Positions 35,837-47,607 of a DNA stretch of 64,000 bases are shown here, in pieces. The stretch is from Chamaecrista fasciculata (taxonomy: Eukaryota; Streptophyta; Magnoliopsida; Fabales; Fabaceae), in NCBI GenBank assembly GCA_003254925.1, contig QANZ01050708.1:1-64000 (forward strand), read 5' to 3'. A program made the position numbers and the translations under genes. The notes under the pieces are model-generated. The model was not told where the DNA came from. It did not search any database and saw nothing but the letters and a program-made list of their open reading frames with translations. Within the stretch, counting starts at the first letter, position 1; every line of letters begins with the position of its first letter.

Positions 35837-38227
35837 ATGCAGAGAGTGGTGGGATTGGGGTTGGAGGAAGGAAAAGAGCCTCCTACCTCACTAAGATCTG
35901 CTCATTTAAGACCCTTCCCTTTGAGGCTTCTTCAATTCTTCTTAGTATTTCTCATCTTTGGCCTCTGTGCTTCCATGGGGAGCATGTACATGATTCGCCA
36001 TTTCGGCGTCCCCTCGATGAACACCAAGCTTCTGCTACAATCTAGCAGCTTCATGCCTTGCTTGAAGGAACCAGCAAGCATAGAGAGTTGGATTAGGCCT
36101 CCTAATAGTTTGATGCATGGCATGAATGACACTGAGCTGTTTTGGAGGGCTACTTTTGTCCCAGCCATTAAGGACTACCCTTATACAAGGGTCCCCAGAA
36201 TTGCCTTCATGTTCTTGACTAAGGGACCCTTGCCTATGGCACCCCTATGGGAAAGGTTCTTTAAGGGCCATGAGGATTTGTACAATATCTATCTCCATTC
36301 ACCTCCTTCTTACAATGATGACTTCCCTTCATCTTCTGTTTTTTATAGGAGACAGATCCCAAGTCAGGTGGGTGTTGTGTGTGTATATATACATATGCTA
36401 GTTTCATTCAATAAGTATCAATCAGCATTATATATGTTGTTTTCTCACAGAGAAAACCTATTTTTTTAATCCTTAAATTTGTCCTAAAACTACAATTTAG
36501 TCCTTGAATATTAAAAAAGCTCGTTTTAGTCTCTAATTTTTTTTTTACAAATATCAACTATTTAGTCTTCCCACAGATAATATTTCAAGGAATATTCAAG
36601 AATCAAATCGTAGTTTCAGGACAAATTTAAAGGCTAAAAAATAGGTATAATCTTTTCCCATGCTCAGATGTTGTTATGTTCATCGACATGGTTGCCATTA
36701 ATATTATTTTCTGTGGCATAATCATACCAGATTTCTGTTTTTTTTAAAAAAATCCTAAAAAAAGGTGATATTATATAGTTAACTGATCTTATTTTTGCCT
36801 TTTCTTTCAATGTAAAATGTTCCTATGTCATTCTGAGAATGTCAGTGTTGGCTCAACCTGTATAGACTAATATAACTTAGTATTTGTCACACATGATTCA
36901 GAGTTGCTCCACTGTTTAAAAATTAAAATTAAAATTTTATCATTTTTTGCTCTGCCTCATTTATAAGTGGAGTTCATAAATGATATGATATGCTGAGTTC
37001 ATAAAAGGGAATAATTACAATGGTCCCTGTTGTCTCACTGATCTGTACAAATTGCTCTTGTGAGATTTTTTTTTTTTTTCTTTTCAGTTGTTTCAGGTTA
37101 TATTCTTATCCTCCTTTGTACATTACCTCCTTATGAATCCTTCTAACTGAAAAGGGGAAAAACACAATTAAATGGCATTTCTTAGAGAAACCCTATTTTT
37201 TGGTCTCTGAATTTGTTTTAAAATTATAATTTAGTCCTTAAATATTAGAAATACACTTTTTGATCCTTGATTTTCTTACAAACGCCAACTATTTAGTCCC
37301 TAAAACATTATTGTGGGGACTAAAGAGTTAATGTTTGTAAAAAAAAAATAGGGACCAAAAGTATATTTCCAATATTCAAGGATAAAATCATAGTTTTGGG
37401 ACAAATTTAAGAATTACAAAGTCAGTTTTCTCTTTCTTTTACCTTGAAAGCAGAAGGCACTATCAGTCAACAAACTCTGCATGTCTTTTGCTAGCTAGTG
37501 TCCATAATATTTAATCTTGAATATTGTGTGATATTTCCATTTACCATGACACTACTAAGCAGAGTAAATATATTTTCATTCACAGATAACAGAGTGGGGA
37601 ACCATGACCATGTGTGATTCAGAAAGAAGACTCCTAGCTAATGCAATGCTTGATCTATCAAATGAATACTTCATCCTCCTCTCTGAATCTTGCATTCCTC
37701 TCCAGAACTTCACTACAGTCTATGGCTACCTATCACAGTCACAACACAGCTTCATGGGTTCCTACGATGAACCGGGTCCGGACGGAAGAGGTCGATATAA
37801 CCAAAACATGGCTCCTCTGATCACACTCAGTGACTGGAGAAAAGGACCTCAGTGGTTCGAAGTTAATCGGGAACTCGCAGTTAGGATTGTGCAAGACAAA
37901 GATTACTATCCCAAGTTCAGAGATTTCTGTAAACCATATGCTTGTTATGTAGATGAGCATTATTTTCAGACCATGCTTTCTATTATCACTCCACATCTTC
38001 TGGCCAATAGGAGTCTTACATTTGTTGATTGGTCCCGGGGTGGGGCCCACCCGGCCACCTTCGGGATGAGTGACATTAAAGAGGAATTATTCAGGAAGAT
38101 CTTGCAGGAAAAGACTTGCTTCTACAATGGCCAGCCTTCTTCCCACTGTTTCTTGTTTGCTAGAAAGTTTTCACCTGATTCTATTGATGCCCTCTTAAAT
38201 ATAGCATCCCAGGCTCTAGGAATTTGA
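35837..38227 (+). CDS. GT14 core-2/I-branching-type glycosyltransferase, 2 exons
   Basis: Exons 35837-36367 and 37586-38227 join in phase to 390 residues, the usual size of this plant (Branch/DUF266) family. It is a type II membrane protein: a short cytosolic tail, a hydrophobic anchor at about residues 31-51, then the lumenal domain, as expected for a Golgi enzyme. Typical blocks: RIAFMFLTKGPLPMAPLWERFFKGHE, YNIYLHSPP, DSERRLLANAMLDLSNEYFILLSESCIPL, WFEVNRELA, CYVDEHYFQTML, FVDWSRGGAHPATF. The family is related to animal N-acetylglucosaminyltransferases, and some plant members act on arabinogalactan proteins; the acceptor of this one is unknown. The ATG at 35837 precedes RVVGLGLEEGKEP, matching the family's usual beginning. 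The 1.2-kb intron holds two MITEs of one family. Confidence 0.93.
36442..36660. repeat. MITE copy 1 in GT14 intron
   Basis: The left arm 'aaatttgtcctaaaactac' pairs with the right arm 'cgtagtttcaggacaaattt'. It is the same family as 37183-37435 and 55765-55997. Termini are near AGAAAACC on the left and less clear on the right. Confidence 0.55.
37183..37435. repeat. MITE copy 2 in GT14 intron
   Basis: The arms 'gaatttgttttaaaattataa' and 'tcatagttttgggacaaattt' pair, with 'gtccctaaaacattattgtggggac' at the centre. It is 0.5 kb from copy 1, in the same intron. Confidence 0.55.
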
Positions 38228-38367
38228 AGAACTGGATCGGCTGATGATAGGTAAATCAAATTAATCATGAATAGACAAACATGGAGTTGGGTGGTCAAAG
38301 TGGTAAGCGATTTGGTACAGAACTGGATCGGCTGAAGATAGGTAAATCAACTTAATCATGAATAGAC
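38228..38367 (+). repeat. 49-bp direct repeats flanking an orphan SINE head
   Basis: The 49-base segment starting AGAACTGGATCGGCTGA occurs at 38228-38276 and 38319-38367 with two mismatches. The 42 bases between them ('ggagttgggtggtcaaagtg...') look like the A-box end of a SINE without body or tail. It starts immediately after the GT14 stop codon, so it lies in its 3' UTR. Confidence 0.7.
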
Positions 38368-38554
38368 CAGTGTGGGATTGGTTCAAGTGATAAAAAATTT
38401 GATATCACTTAAACAAGGTCTCAGGTTCAAGACCTTGTAAATGCAGCAATCTCGCTTGAAAGACTTTTCCACCATAGTTAAAAACACAATGCGAGTTGAG
38501 TTCAAATTAGTCGAAGCGAAGCCTCGAAGATCGGGTGGGCAACCAAAAAAAAAA
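38368..38554 (+). mobile_element. Full SINE with 16-bp target duplication
   Basis: TTAATCATGAATAGAC occurs directly before (38352-38367) and after (38555-38570) a 187-base element. A-box-like 'tgggattggttcaagtg' and a perfect B box GGTTCAAGACC lie at its head, and A(10) at its tail. This is a tRNA-derived, pol III type SINE. It is inserted 140 bases after the GT14 stop codon, probably in the 3' UTR. Confidence 0.85.
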
Positions 38555-38570
38555 TTAATCATGAATAGAC

Positions 38571-39536
38571 AATTTATGTAAGTCTATGCATGATTGGTTT
38601 GATTGGCCTATCTTCAGTAACTCAGGTCCACTATAAAATTTTGTTTAGGTTAGCTTCATTATAGTTCTGTGTGATAATTATATTTTTTATTTTGTTTCCC
38701 CTTAGGTTGTAGAAGTTTTAATTTTCTTTCGCTACGTCTAGATGTACAGGACATTGGACATAAACCACAGTCGAATATACCCTAGTGCTATTTTCCTGCA
38801 TTCAGTTTTTGGACTTTTTTGGGGTTTTGTTAACAGTTTCTTTCTATGTCTAAAACCTGGTTTTCTGTCATTACTTGCAACCTTGAGATGAAGATACTAA
38901 GGCTACATCTATAAAGCATACTGAAAGTCACTTTCTATAGATAGATCTAAACTAAGAACCCAAGAAGCAAGGACAAAGCCAGGATTTAACACAGATATGG
39001 ATAAACCAGAACCATGTCTAACATGGGTCATAAGTGTCTATACATCATAGACAACAAGTAATCAAACAGCAGTGCCACCCTTTTATTAGATGTTACAGCA
39101 GAAAAAACAATTATATATGGCCAACGATAAAATATACCATGGTTGAATGATACTGAACTTGAAGAAAATAAGCAATCCCATCATTATGATGATAATATTA
39201 GAATCACAAAGTTTGAATGAATGGAGGTGTGACTTACCAGCAAATTGAGCAAGTGAATTTGGAAATATTTAAACACATCTCATTTTTAGTTGAAAGAGGT
39301 AAATGAATAGACCTTACTACCAAGAAATTGAGAAAATTAAGAGTCACAGCTAATGATACTTATGAGCAGGCACTAAGGAAGCTGATCTTATATTAAATGC
39401 TTTACAAGTTTACAGAGCATGAGAGAAACTAAGACATGTCCCCCATGTCAGGTAATTGCTCAAAGAAATAAGCCAACATCAGCTTTTAATGATTACCAGT
39501 TTTATTTTTTCTTTTTGGTAAGAATGATTACCAGTT
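38571..39536. other. Convergent 3' flanks of GT14 and ILR1-like genes
   Basis: AT-rich unique DNA between two facing stop codons. A short direct repeat, 'atgattaccagttttat', lies at 39488 and 39525 next to the hydrolase stop. No further feature is supported. Confidence 0.4.
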
Positions 39537-42500
39537 TTATAATTCATCATGATATTTACCTTCAGCCGCCGGCACATCCTGCTGAATCTTTATAAGATAA
39601 CTAGCAGCTAATGATGCATGAAGTGCAGCTCCATAAGGAAGTACATCTTCATTGATTTTGAAAAAGGGTGAGTGCACTGTCTTAAGCTGTTCAACTGATG
39701 CATTCTCCATTCCTAGTAGGAAGAAGTAACCGGGTATAACCTCTTGATAGAATGCAAAGTCCTCAGATCCCATCAATGGTTGCATGTCTTTGACTTTATC
39801 ACTGCCGAGCAAATCCCCAGCTACTTGTCGAAAATGGTCATGCAAGTTACCGTCATTTACAGTTGGAGGGAAGTTGGGTTTCTCTTTATCGTGAAAGTTA
39901 ACCGTGGCATTGCACCTCTGCACAGCAGCTTGACCAGTGATAACCTGCATGAGAAAATCAACCTTAGCCCTTCATTGGACTCCATGGACAACAGCGATAA
40001 GCATTTATGTTTTTTAAGATAATAATCAAAACGTGCTATTGAAAAGAAATCCGTATTTATTCAATTGTTTTTAGGTGTGGAAGGATTTAACAAAACAAAA
40101 GGCAATTAATTCCAAAATTTTAGTGACCTATAAAACAAGGCAGTTACTTTTCTTAATGATTCGTAGCAACAAAGAATATAGACACGAACATTTTGCATGT
40201 GTGATAGTTTGTTCTTCATTCATTTATCATTAAACCAACGAGCTTATAGTTAATTAATTAATTTCTATACAAATGAAAAACAGTATTGCTCCTTAATAAC
40301 AGTTCAAGTTGTTAGAAGTATAGGAAATTAACCAGTTGCTTATGATGTATATTGTCATTAATTTTGAACAAAATTTAAAATACGATGTATCTTGTTTATC
40401 TCTAATAAATTTCTCTTATAAGAAAAATACAAGTTTTATATTTACAATTACATCTGGAGATTTTATTTTAGTTAGCATCGTATATTTCCTACATGCTCAT
40501 GATCAACCCTATTTAGTTCCAACAATCATAAGAAAGATAACAAACAACAAAATTAATGGAAAAGATTGAGGTCATCAATTTCACTTTATGCATATAAAAC
40601 AATCTAATCTTTTAACTGACTCACCTGCTCAATCCTCTGTCTCAGTTGCATAAAGCTTTCTTTGGAAAAAGCTCGGAAGGTGCCCCCAATTGTGACAGAA
40701 TCCGGAATAACATTGAATGCTCCGCCCCCTTGAAATTTTGCTACTGTCACTACCTGGCACAGAACATTCTCTTATCTTAAGAAGATGCAGAAGATTGTTA
40801 AAAATTAAATGGAAAGCCCTCCAGTAAAATCGATTTTCCTTGTATTTAGGAATCATCAATTCCCATGTAAAGTCACATCTCACATCCAAATTTATACGGA
40901 AACACACGTAACTACAGACAGGGATAGAGAAACATACATGGTTCTCAAGTTCGAGATTCTGTCATGACATCAGTTATTCCTCTTTTATTGTTAGACTAGA
41001 ATAGATGTCAATGTTGGATAAGTGAAGGTATTAGAGTTCCATTACTCTTTTTAAAATCTATTTCACAGACAAATATTTTTGAAGTTTAGCCTAGACTGGT
41101 CTCCAAGTCACATTGTTATACCCATCTCAATTCCCATATGAACCTGATATTAATCAGGCCACATTAGACGCTCTCACCTGTAACTATTAGGGTGGCCTTG
41201 AACTCTGGATGGATCAACTGGAAAAATTAAAATGCAGAGAAAACCCACTCTCTCAGTACAGAATAGACTGATACTAGACTTCTTAACTTAAATGGCATTT
41301 TGACTACTTTTTTTTCTTCCAAAATCTAAACAAAAAAGACTTACCCTACACGACCCAGAGTTTATTTTTGATGTGACATTTACGCTTTTTAAGTTTTAGT
41401 ACGGGTAAAATAATGCCACATGGCAAAAAGAAAATAAATATATCACATCAAAACATCACAACTGATCTAAAAAACCATTTTTTATGATTTATTTAGGAAT
41501 AACATATCTCTAAAATGCCTTTGAAGTCAATAATTCACAGAAGAAACACACACACACCCAGCCAGATTCTCGTCCAAACTTTTCCCTACTATTTTCCTTA
41601 CCCTTGCAAAAGACCCTCTATATATACCTACATAACCATTACATCCCTCATACCCATGCACTCATGTCCCTTGTTCACGGTCCTGCATATTGTCTCATTC
41701 ATTGTGGGCTCATGTCCAGTAACAGCAGGCCTGTCAGTTTACTACTAGCTTGGATCCATTCCAAACCCCAGCACTTGAATGGCTCAGTTAGGTAGTACCA
41801 CATGCATTGTCGCTTACAATGTAAAGTTTTGAGTCATTAGAATTTTTAGTCAGAGACAACGTACTTATGTGGAAGGCCTGTAAAATGAATATGATTACAA
41901 AATAATTTTGTCCCAAGAAAATACTTCTGATGTTTATTTTGGATGAAGAGAAGGGAGTGAGATCCAGGGAAGCCTTGAATTTTCTAAATTTGCTTTTACT
42001 TCCCTTTGTTCTTTATGTTGCCCAGATATACAATAGAAATTTGACCACTTTGGGCAAAGATATTTCTAACAAACTGACACAACTCTACATGAAATAATGG
42101 AAGGTACAAATTTCTTGAGTTTAGACAATAAACGACATAAGGAAGAGTATAAATGAGAGAGCAATGACAAGGGAAAGGAAGTGAAATAAACTTACCTGGG
42201 AATCCAGAGGATCAGCTTCACGAGAAACAAGATGTTGTAAGCTAACAATAACATTAGAAGCCGCCAATATGGGGTCTATCGTATGTTGAGGAATAGCAGC
42301 ATGACCTCCCTTTCCACTAATTACTGCTTCAAAGAAGCCACTTCCTGCTAGTAGGGGACCAGACCTAGAAGATACTACACCTAAAGGTAAGTTGGGTGCG
42401 ATATGCAATCCAAAGATAGCAGAGGCATTTTCTAAGACTCCAGTATCTAAAACTTTTTTGGCCCCTCCACCTCCTTCCTCTGCTGGTTGGAAAACAAGAA

Positions 42501-43947
42501 CAATGGTTCCCTATTTAAACAACCAAAATAAAAAAGGATATCAGAAATCCGTGAGAGGAGGAAGACAACTGAATAAGACAACTCAGAAAGTGTTGAATGA
42601 TTAGGAGGCAAACTTTTCTTTCCTTTTCATTTTCCCCCTTCCAAATTGTGTATTTGAATTAGATTTTAGCATGGATCATGCCAATGCTTTCAGTTTTAAA
42701 GGTTAAGTTACTTGCCAGATAGTAGAACGATATCTAAACATAAGGTTGGAAAAATTATGGGCGTAATAAAAAATAAAGCATATAACCACCAGAAGGACCA
42801 AATTTCTTGAGAACATGGAAAAAAAGAGTGGCGATCTCACATACTCATTCTAAAATGAAAGCAGAAAAGTAGTATCTTCATAACACAGATTTAGCTTCCA
42901 TAAAATTTTGATTACTTTAGTCTTTAGTGTGTAAATAGCTGATGTTATATGGTTGCTTGTTTTATATGTATATATATACACATATCATCGGTGATTTACT
43001 ACACCCTTAAAATTTAAAATGTTCTGCTTCCCAGATCACAACTTTAAGAAAGGAAAAAGAAACTAAAAAGCTAGTATAGTATAAAGGAGATACTTTTATC
43101 TCTTTTTCATGTTCTTTGAGGATCTTTGCAGCACCAAGAAGCATAGCAACATGAGCATCATGTCCACAAGCATGCATCTTTCCAGGCACTTTACTTTTGT
43201 GCTCCCACTCCACCATTTCCTAAAGTCATCAATAGCGTAATCAATAAAATCAATAAAATAATATACAAAATAAGGTGAAAGATGGACCCGGAATTAGAGA
43301 CAGAGGAAGAGCTATAATGAAAATTTGACTAATTAAAAAAAGGCAAAGTTACCTCTCACCCCAGGATCAAATCACATACATGCAAGATAAAAAAAATAAG
43401 AAGAATAGGAAAATAAAATTGTTTTCAACTCATCTACACCTGCATAGCAAGAGCATCGAGATCTAGAAATTAGAGAAAGAGGGGTTATCATGAAAATTTG
43501 ACTAGCCTTTAAAAGTGCCATAATTCCAAATCACACAAGCATACTTGCAAAGAAGAAATAAAAAATGAGCCTTAAATTCATCTAGACCTGCATAGCAAGA
43601 GCATCCATATCAGCTCTTATTGCAACAAAAGGAGGCTTCCCGGTACCTAAGAACCCAATAACGCCAGTGATAGCAACTGGGTGTTTATAAGGAACACCCA
43701 ATTCATCAAGTTTTGCTCTTATCACTTCACTGGTCTCGAATTCCTCATAACACAGTTCTGGGTTCTCATGGATCTTCCTTCTGATTCTAACCATCCAATC
43801 AAAAACCTCAGGCTTCTTCGCAGATTTCAAAAACTCAAAGGGGGTATCTGATAATAATAGCCCGTTTGAGTCGGAATCTGAGAAAATGGTGGTTACAGTA
43901 CAGAGATGAAACATTATGATCAGATTGACCCACTTGAAGAAACCCAT
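39537..43947 (-). CDS. IAR3: IAA-amino acid hydrolase, ILR1-like (IAR3/ILL4 type), 5 exons
   Basis: Exons 43588-43947, 43094-43219, 42196-42510, 40625-40753 and 39537-39944 join in phase to 445 residues (Arabidopsis relatives about 440). An N-terminal hydrophobic stretch (residues 5-20) looks like a signal peptide and the protein ends HDEL, an ER-retention signal. M20D metal and catalytic residues are present: HACGHDAH with Cys138 and His140, Glu173/174 in [10 protein letters not shown], His198 in GLHIAP, and His401 in HSPFF. The family releases auxin from amino-acid conjugates in the ER; some members also cleave jasmonoyl conjugates. The IAR3 assignment rests on HDEL and on the gene neighbourhood. 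Substrate preference cannot be read from sequence. Intron 1 contains a duplicated piece of the exon 1 border. Confidence 0.93.
43440..43610 (-). repeat. 148-bp tandem duplication across exon 1 border
   Basis: The last ~20 bases of exon 1 of the ILR1-like gene plus about 125 bases of adjoining intron are repeated downstream: CTCTTGCTATGCAG followed by GT occurs at the true border (43588) and again at 43440. The second copy keeps a potential donor site but lacks the rest of the exon. Confidence 0.75.
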
Positions 43948-44166
43948 AGTTACTAGTCCTCAAGTGGGGAACAGGACAGTGAATCGGGGAAGCTGAAGCA
44001 AAAACTAAGGGGTTTTTCTAAGTGGGTATGTATGTATATAACATCAAAATCGGATGTCACTGAGTGAGACCTGAATGAAGAAGGATTTGAAAAGAAGGGT
44101 GTGAAGAATATGATGAATAAAATATAGGACGGTGTGAGTTGGGAGGAAGAGGATGAGTGTGTGCCA

Positions 44167-44172
44167 CACGTG
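44167..44172 (-). promoter_or_regulatory. CACGTG (G-box) upstream of the ILR1-like gene
   Basis: A palindromic CACGTG, in the context 'gccacacgtgaaa', lies 220 bases before the ATG at 43947. bZIP, bHLH/MYC or PIF factors bind such sites, which fits known jasmonate and wound induction of IAR3/JR3 genes, but use here is inferred. Confidence 0.4.
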
Positions 44173-44249
44173 AAAATTTCCGTTTTTTTCACGGTTGCCA
44201 AAGCAGTGATGAAGCACAGTGCGCACGCAACCGCGCAGTGTCTATACAA

Positions 44250-44700
44250 AATTTGACAGTTTTTGCGCAGCAGATATTTTGAGAGGAAAAGCCTTTCATT
44301 TTTTAGTGTAAAAAGGAAAAAGCTTAAATGAAATAGTTTTTTTTTTTTTGGCCAAAAACAAAATAGCCTTAAATAATATCACTTATTTTTAAGCTAAAAA
44401 ATATATATATTTGTGAAAATCATAACTTACCTTATAGAAAAAAAAAGTTTTAAATTATTCTTTTTTAATATCCTAAAAAAGATGCTGCTAGTCAATAGAG
44501 GTGAATTAAGTATTAAAAAAATGCTTTTAATAAGTATTGTCTTTTAACAAAAAGTATTTTTAGTACTCCGAGGTCATTTTTAATCATACCTCTAACATTT
44601 TTTTTTTTGTATAAATTAAGGGTATCCACCGTCGAGGACATTGACTAATCCTTCACTGTTTTATATTTGAGTCAATTATATCCTAATCTCTAATTAATTA
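44250..44700. other. AT-rich upstream DNA
   Basis: Upstream of the ILR1-like gene; contains poly-T and poly-A runs and 'ggccaaaaacaaaatagcctt'-type repeat scraps, without a definable element or gene. Confidence 0.35.
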
Positions 44701-44739
44701 TAGAATAATCCAAAATGTTTGGAAGTCTTTTTCTTTTTA

Positions 44740-44990
44740 TTCAACGATGTCCAAATTGGGTAGGTGGTATTATTTCTCAACCCTCTTTTAGTTAGATTAG
44801 CTTTTACTAGTAAAGCATTCTTTAGAAGCTCCCATATAAAGGATTTTATGTTAGGTGGAACTTTTACTTTCCAAATGCGCTTTCACTAATAGTCTAATAC
44901 TATCAAAACTATCCTGACTTGTAAAACTAGAAGCTAAGGATCTAATATCTGATGCCACCTCATTATACCCTAATTTAAAGTGGGCAAACA
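44740..44990 (-). pseudogene. LINE zf-RVT fragment
   Basis: The minus strand reads VPPNIKSFIWELLKNALLVKANLTKRG (about 44860-44780), matching the zf-RVT entry block of plant LINEs (WK..VPPKVK.FLWRL). The part upstream, SDIRSLASSFTSQDSFDSIRLLVKAHLES, lies in another frame. No other LINE domain is nearby. Confidence 0.6.
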
Positions 44991-45909
44991 AATCAGTTTT
45001 TTGAAAAATATGCAAAGTGAAAAATGTTGCTTATTTAAATAGAATAATCTTGACAATGTGAGACAGATTTTTTGTTTTTGATGCTTGTGATCATGAGGTT
45101 AGAGGAAAATGTTAGTATGATCAACTTCTTTAGAAGATAAAAGTCATAAAAGAGTGAAGAGAGAGTAGTGGAAAGAGAAGGAAAAGAAGAAATTGGAGAA
45201 AAAGTTAGAGGAGCAAGGAGAGTTCAATATGTATTTTGACTATTTAATGATTGATTTATTAATTTAATACAAATTTAATAAATAAAAAAAAGATTAATCT
45301 AATATGCGTCCTTATGGCACATTTTAAGGTTTCTTTTGAACGGTTAGTGGAGCATCTCATATCTTGAAATTTACGAAAATTCATTTAAAAGATAATTTTT
45401 AATGTTTAAAAACTCACTTGACCAATCAAAAGAAACTTTAACATGTGTCCTAAGGGCACATGTTAGAAGGTCCCATAAAAAAACATATTTTTTCTTTTTC
45501 TTTTTCTTTTTTGATGAAACATGAGCAATGATTATTGAGGTAACACGTGTTAAAAATAACAATGGAAAGGTGATAATAATCATGAGTAACGATTGAATCA
45601 ATGATTGCAATAGGAATAATAATAGTGGTCATGACAATAAAAAATGGATGTGTGCCGTCGAAATAGTGAAAATATTATCAAATCAAATCAAATATCAATA
45701 ATAATAAGGGTTATGCTATGGGAAAGTGGATTAGCTATCCACCCATTTGTCTCTCTCCTCTTTATTTATTTTTATTTTTGTCTTAATTATTTTTTTGGAA
45801 CTTGTGCCAAATCAAAGGTAAAAAAACTCAGCAGCTAAAATATTCTCTCTCCCCATACATCCTCTAACGATAGTATTTAATAGTAGTAATAACAAAAATG
45901 ATAATTTTA

Positions 45910-46097
45910 GTCGATAAATTGGTAAAGAGTCGACTCATAATTCACAAGGTCGTGAGTTTGATTTTTACTGCCGATGTAAAGGGTTTATTGGTAGTCAATC
46001 TGTAAGTACCTCTTGTAAGATCTCATATAGCTTGGAGAACTACAGTAACTTTGGTGAGCTTCCGAGCACAACTCACCTAAACTTTTTTTATTAAAAA
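45910..46097 (+). mobile_element. SINE with >=13-bp target duplication
   Basis: AATGATAATTTTA flanks both sides (45897-45909 and 46098-46110). The head has A-box-like 'gataaattggtaaagag' and B-box-like 'ggtcgtgagtttga'. The tail is T- then A-rich ('ctttttttattaaaaa'). Length is about 188 bases, similar to the SINE at 38368 but a different sequence. Confidence 0.75.
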
Positions 46098-46194
46098 AAT
46101 GATAATTTTAATAATAGTAATAATGACCGTGGATAATTCTGATAATCGTAATGGTAATAATGGTAATTGGTAAATAAAGATGTGGTCGTTTTGA

Positions 46195-46275
46195 TCAAGG
46201 TTTTTAAAACTGGACTGACTGTTGAACCGGATGAAATAATGGTTCAAGGTTCAATGGTTTAACCGGGGTCGGACC
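46195..46275. repeat. Terminus of an 'AACCGG' MITE
   Basis: The run 'gtttttaaaactggactgactgttgaaccggatg' resembles the left end of widespread plant MITEs rich in CCGG phrases. Related 'gaacc/ggttc' words recur at 46855-46960, which may mark the decayed right part. Confidence 0.4.
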
Positions 46276-47607
46276 CATTTTAAATTAATTAATTAATAAA
46301 TAATAGACCAATAAAATAATAAATTACTAATCATAATTTAAAAAATTTTTATATATAATAAAATTCAAATTTAACATGTCATAATTAAGTTAATAAAGAG
46401 TCATTATAACATAAACATAGTCAAATAAACACAATAAAAAAGTAAACCAACTAGGAAATAAAGTGAAAAAAAAAAGAAGGAAATAAACCACGATCAAGCA
46501 AGAAAAAAAAAAGAAGGAAATAAACTACAATAAAGAAATAAACATTCATCCTAATCCTAATTAGTCATTAGAAATAACAGCCATTTTGCTTTTCAACCCT
46601 ATTCGCATTAAATTTCAGATTAGTGATAGCAACAGAGCAGTGGCGAAGAGGAAAGACAATGGAAGACGAATTTCAGAGCACGAAGAAACAACAACGAAAG
46701 AGGCAAGAAATAGAGCTGATCACAGGAGAAGTGAGTAAGACAATAGACTAACTGAAGGGTGAAAGCACAGTGAAATAAAACTAGAATGGATAGTGGCTAG
46801 GGCATCATCGAAGGCAATCTTGTTTTTTTCGGTTTTCATTAGCACTTTTGAACCGCTATTACCCCCTTAATTGCCCATTTTCCGGTTCAAGGCCCTTTCG
46901 TTTGGTTCTCTATGGTTCGCTACATGCGCGGTTTTCTCTTTTACACGAACCGGGGAGCTGATTCAGTAATGAAAGTGATACAATAATAAGGGTTAAACTC
47001 TTATATGATTAATTATATCTTTAATATAAAGTTCACTAAAATTCACATAACTAATTATGATAAATAGAGAATATATATCTAAAAAATTCTATAAATAAAA
47101 CTTTTGATTAAAATATCTTATAATAAAAGTATAAACAAAAATGTCTTTTATACGAACAAGGAACACGACACATCGACACACTGAACTTTTAAAATTACAT
47201 AACAAGACACGGCATATATTATATATATAAATAATTATAAATTTATAAATTTTGATGAAAACTTTAAAAATTATAATATTTATTCATAATATATGTCCTT
47301 TATATCATTATTTTCTACTATTTGTTATGTTAAAGTATCAAAAAAAATAATTTTATATTCTGAAACTTATAAATATGTGTCTTGTGAGTATCGTACAAAT
47401 ATCGGTCGGAGACACGTCCTCAAAATGAAATATCAATGCTTCATTGGTAGTGTGTAAAGACAATGATAGTCAATAGTTAAAAGTATAAAAGATATCCTTT
47501 ATTGATATTTTTCAAAAAAGTTGTAGTTTAAGATATTTTTTACACCAATAAATAAAATTTAAGAATGATCTTAAAAAATTTTAACATTTGCTTAATAAAA
47601 AGTCTTA

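Noticed and set aside
35932-36168. Minus-strand ORF across GT14 exon 1
   Set aside because: Shadow of the plus-strand exon, which has clear GT14 motifs.
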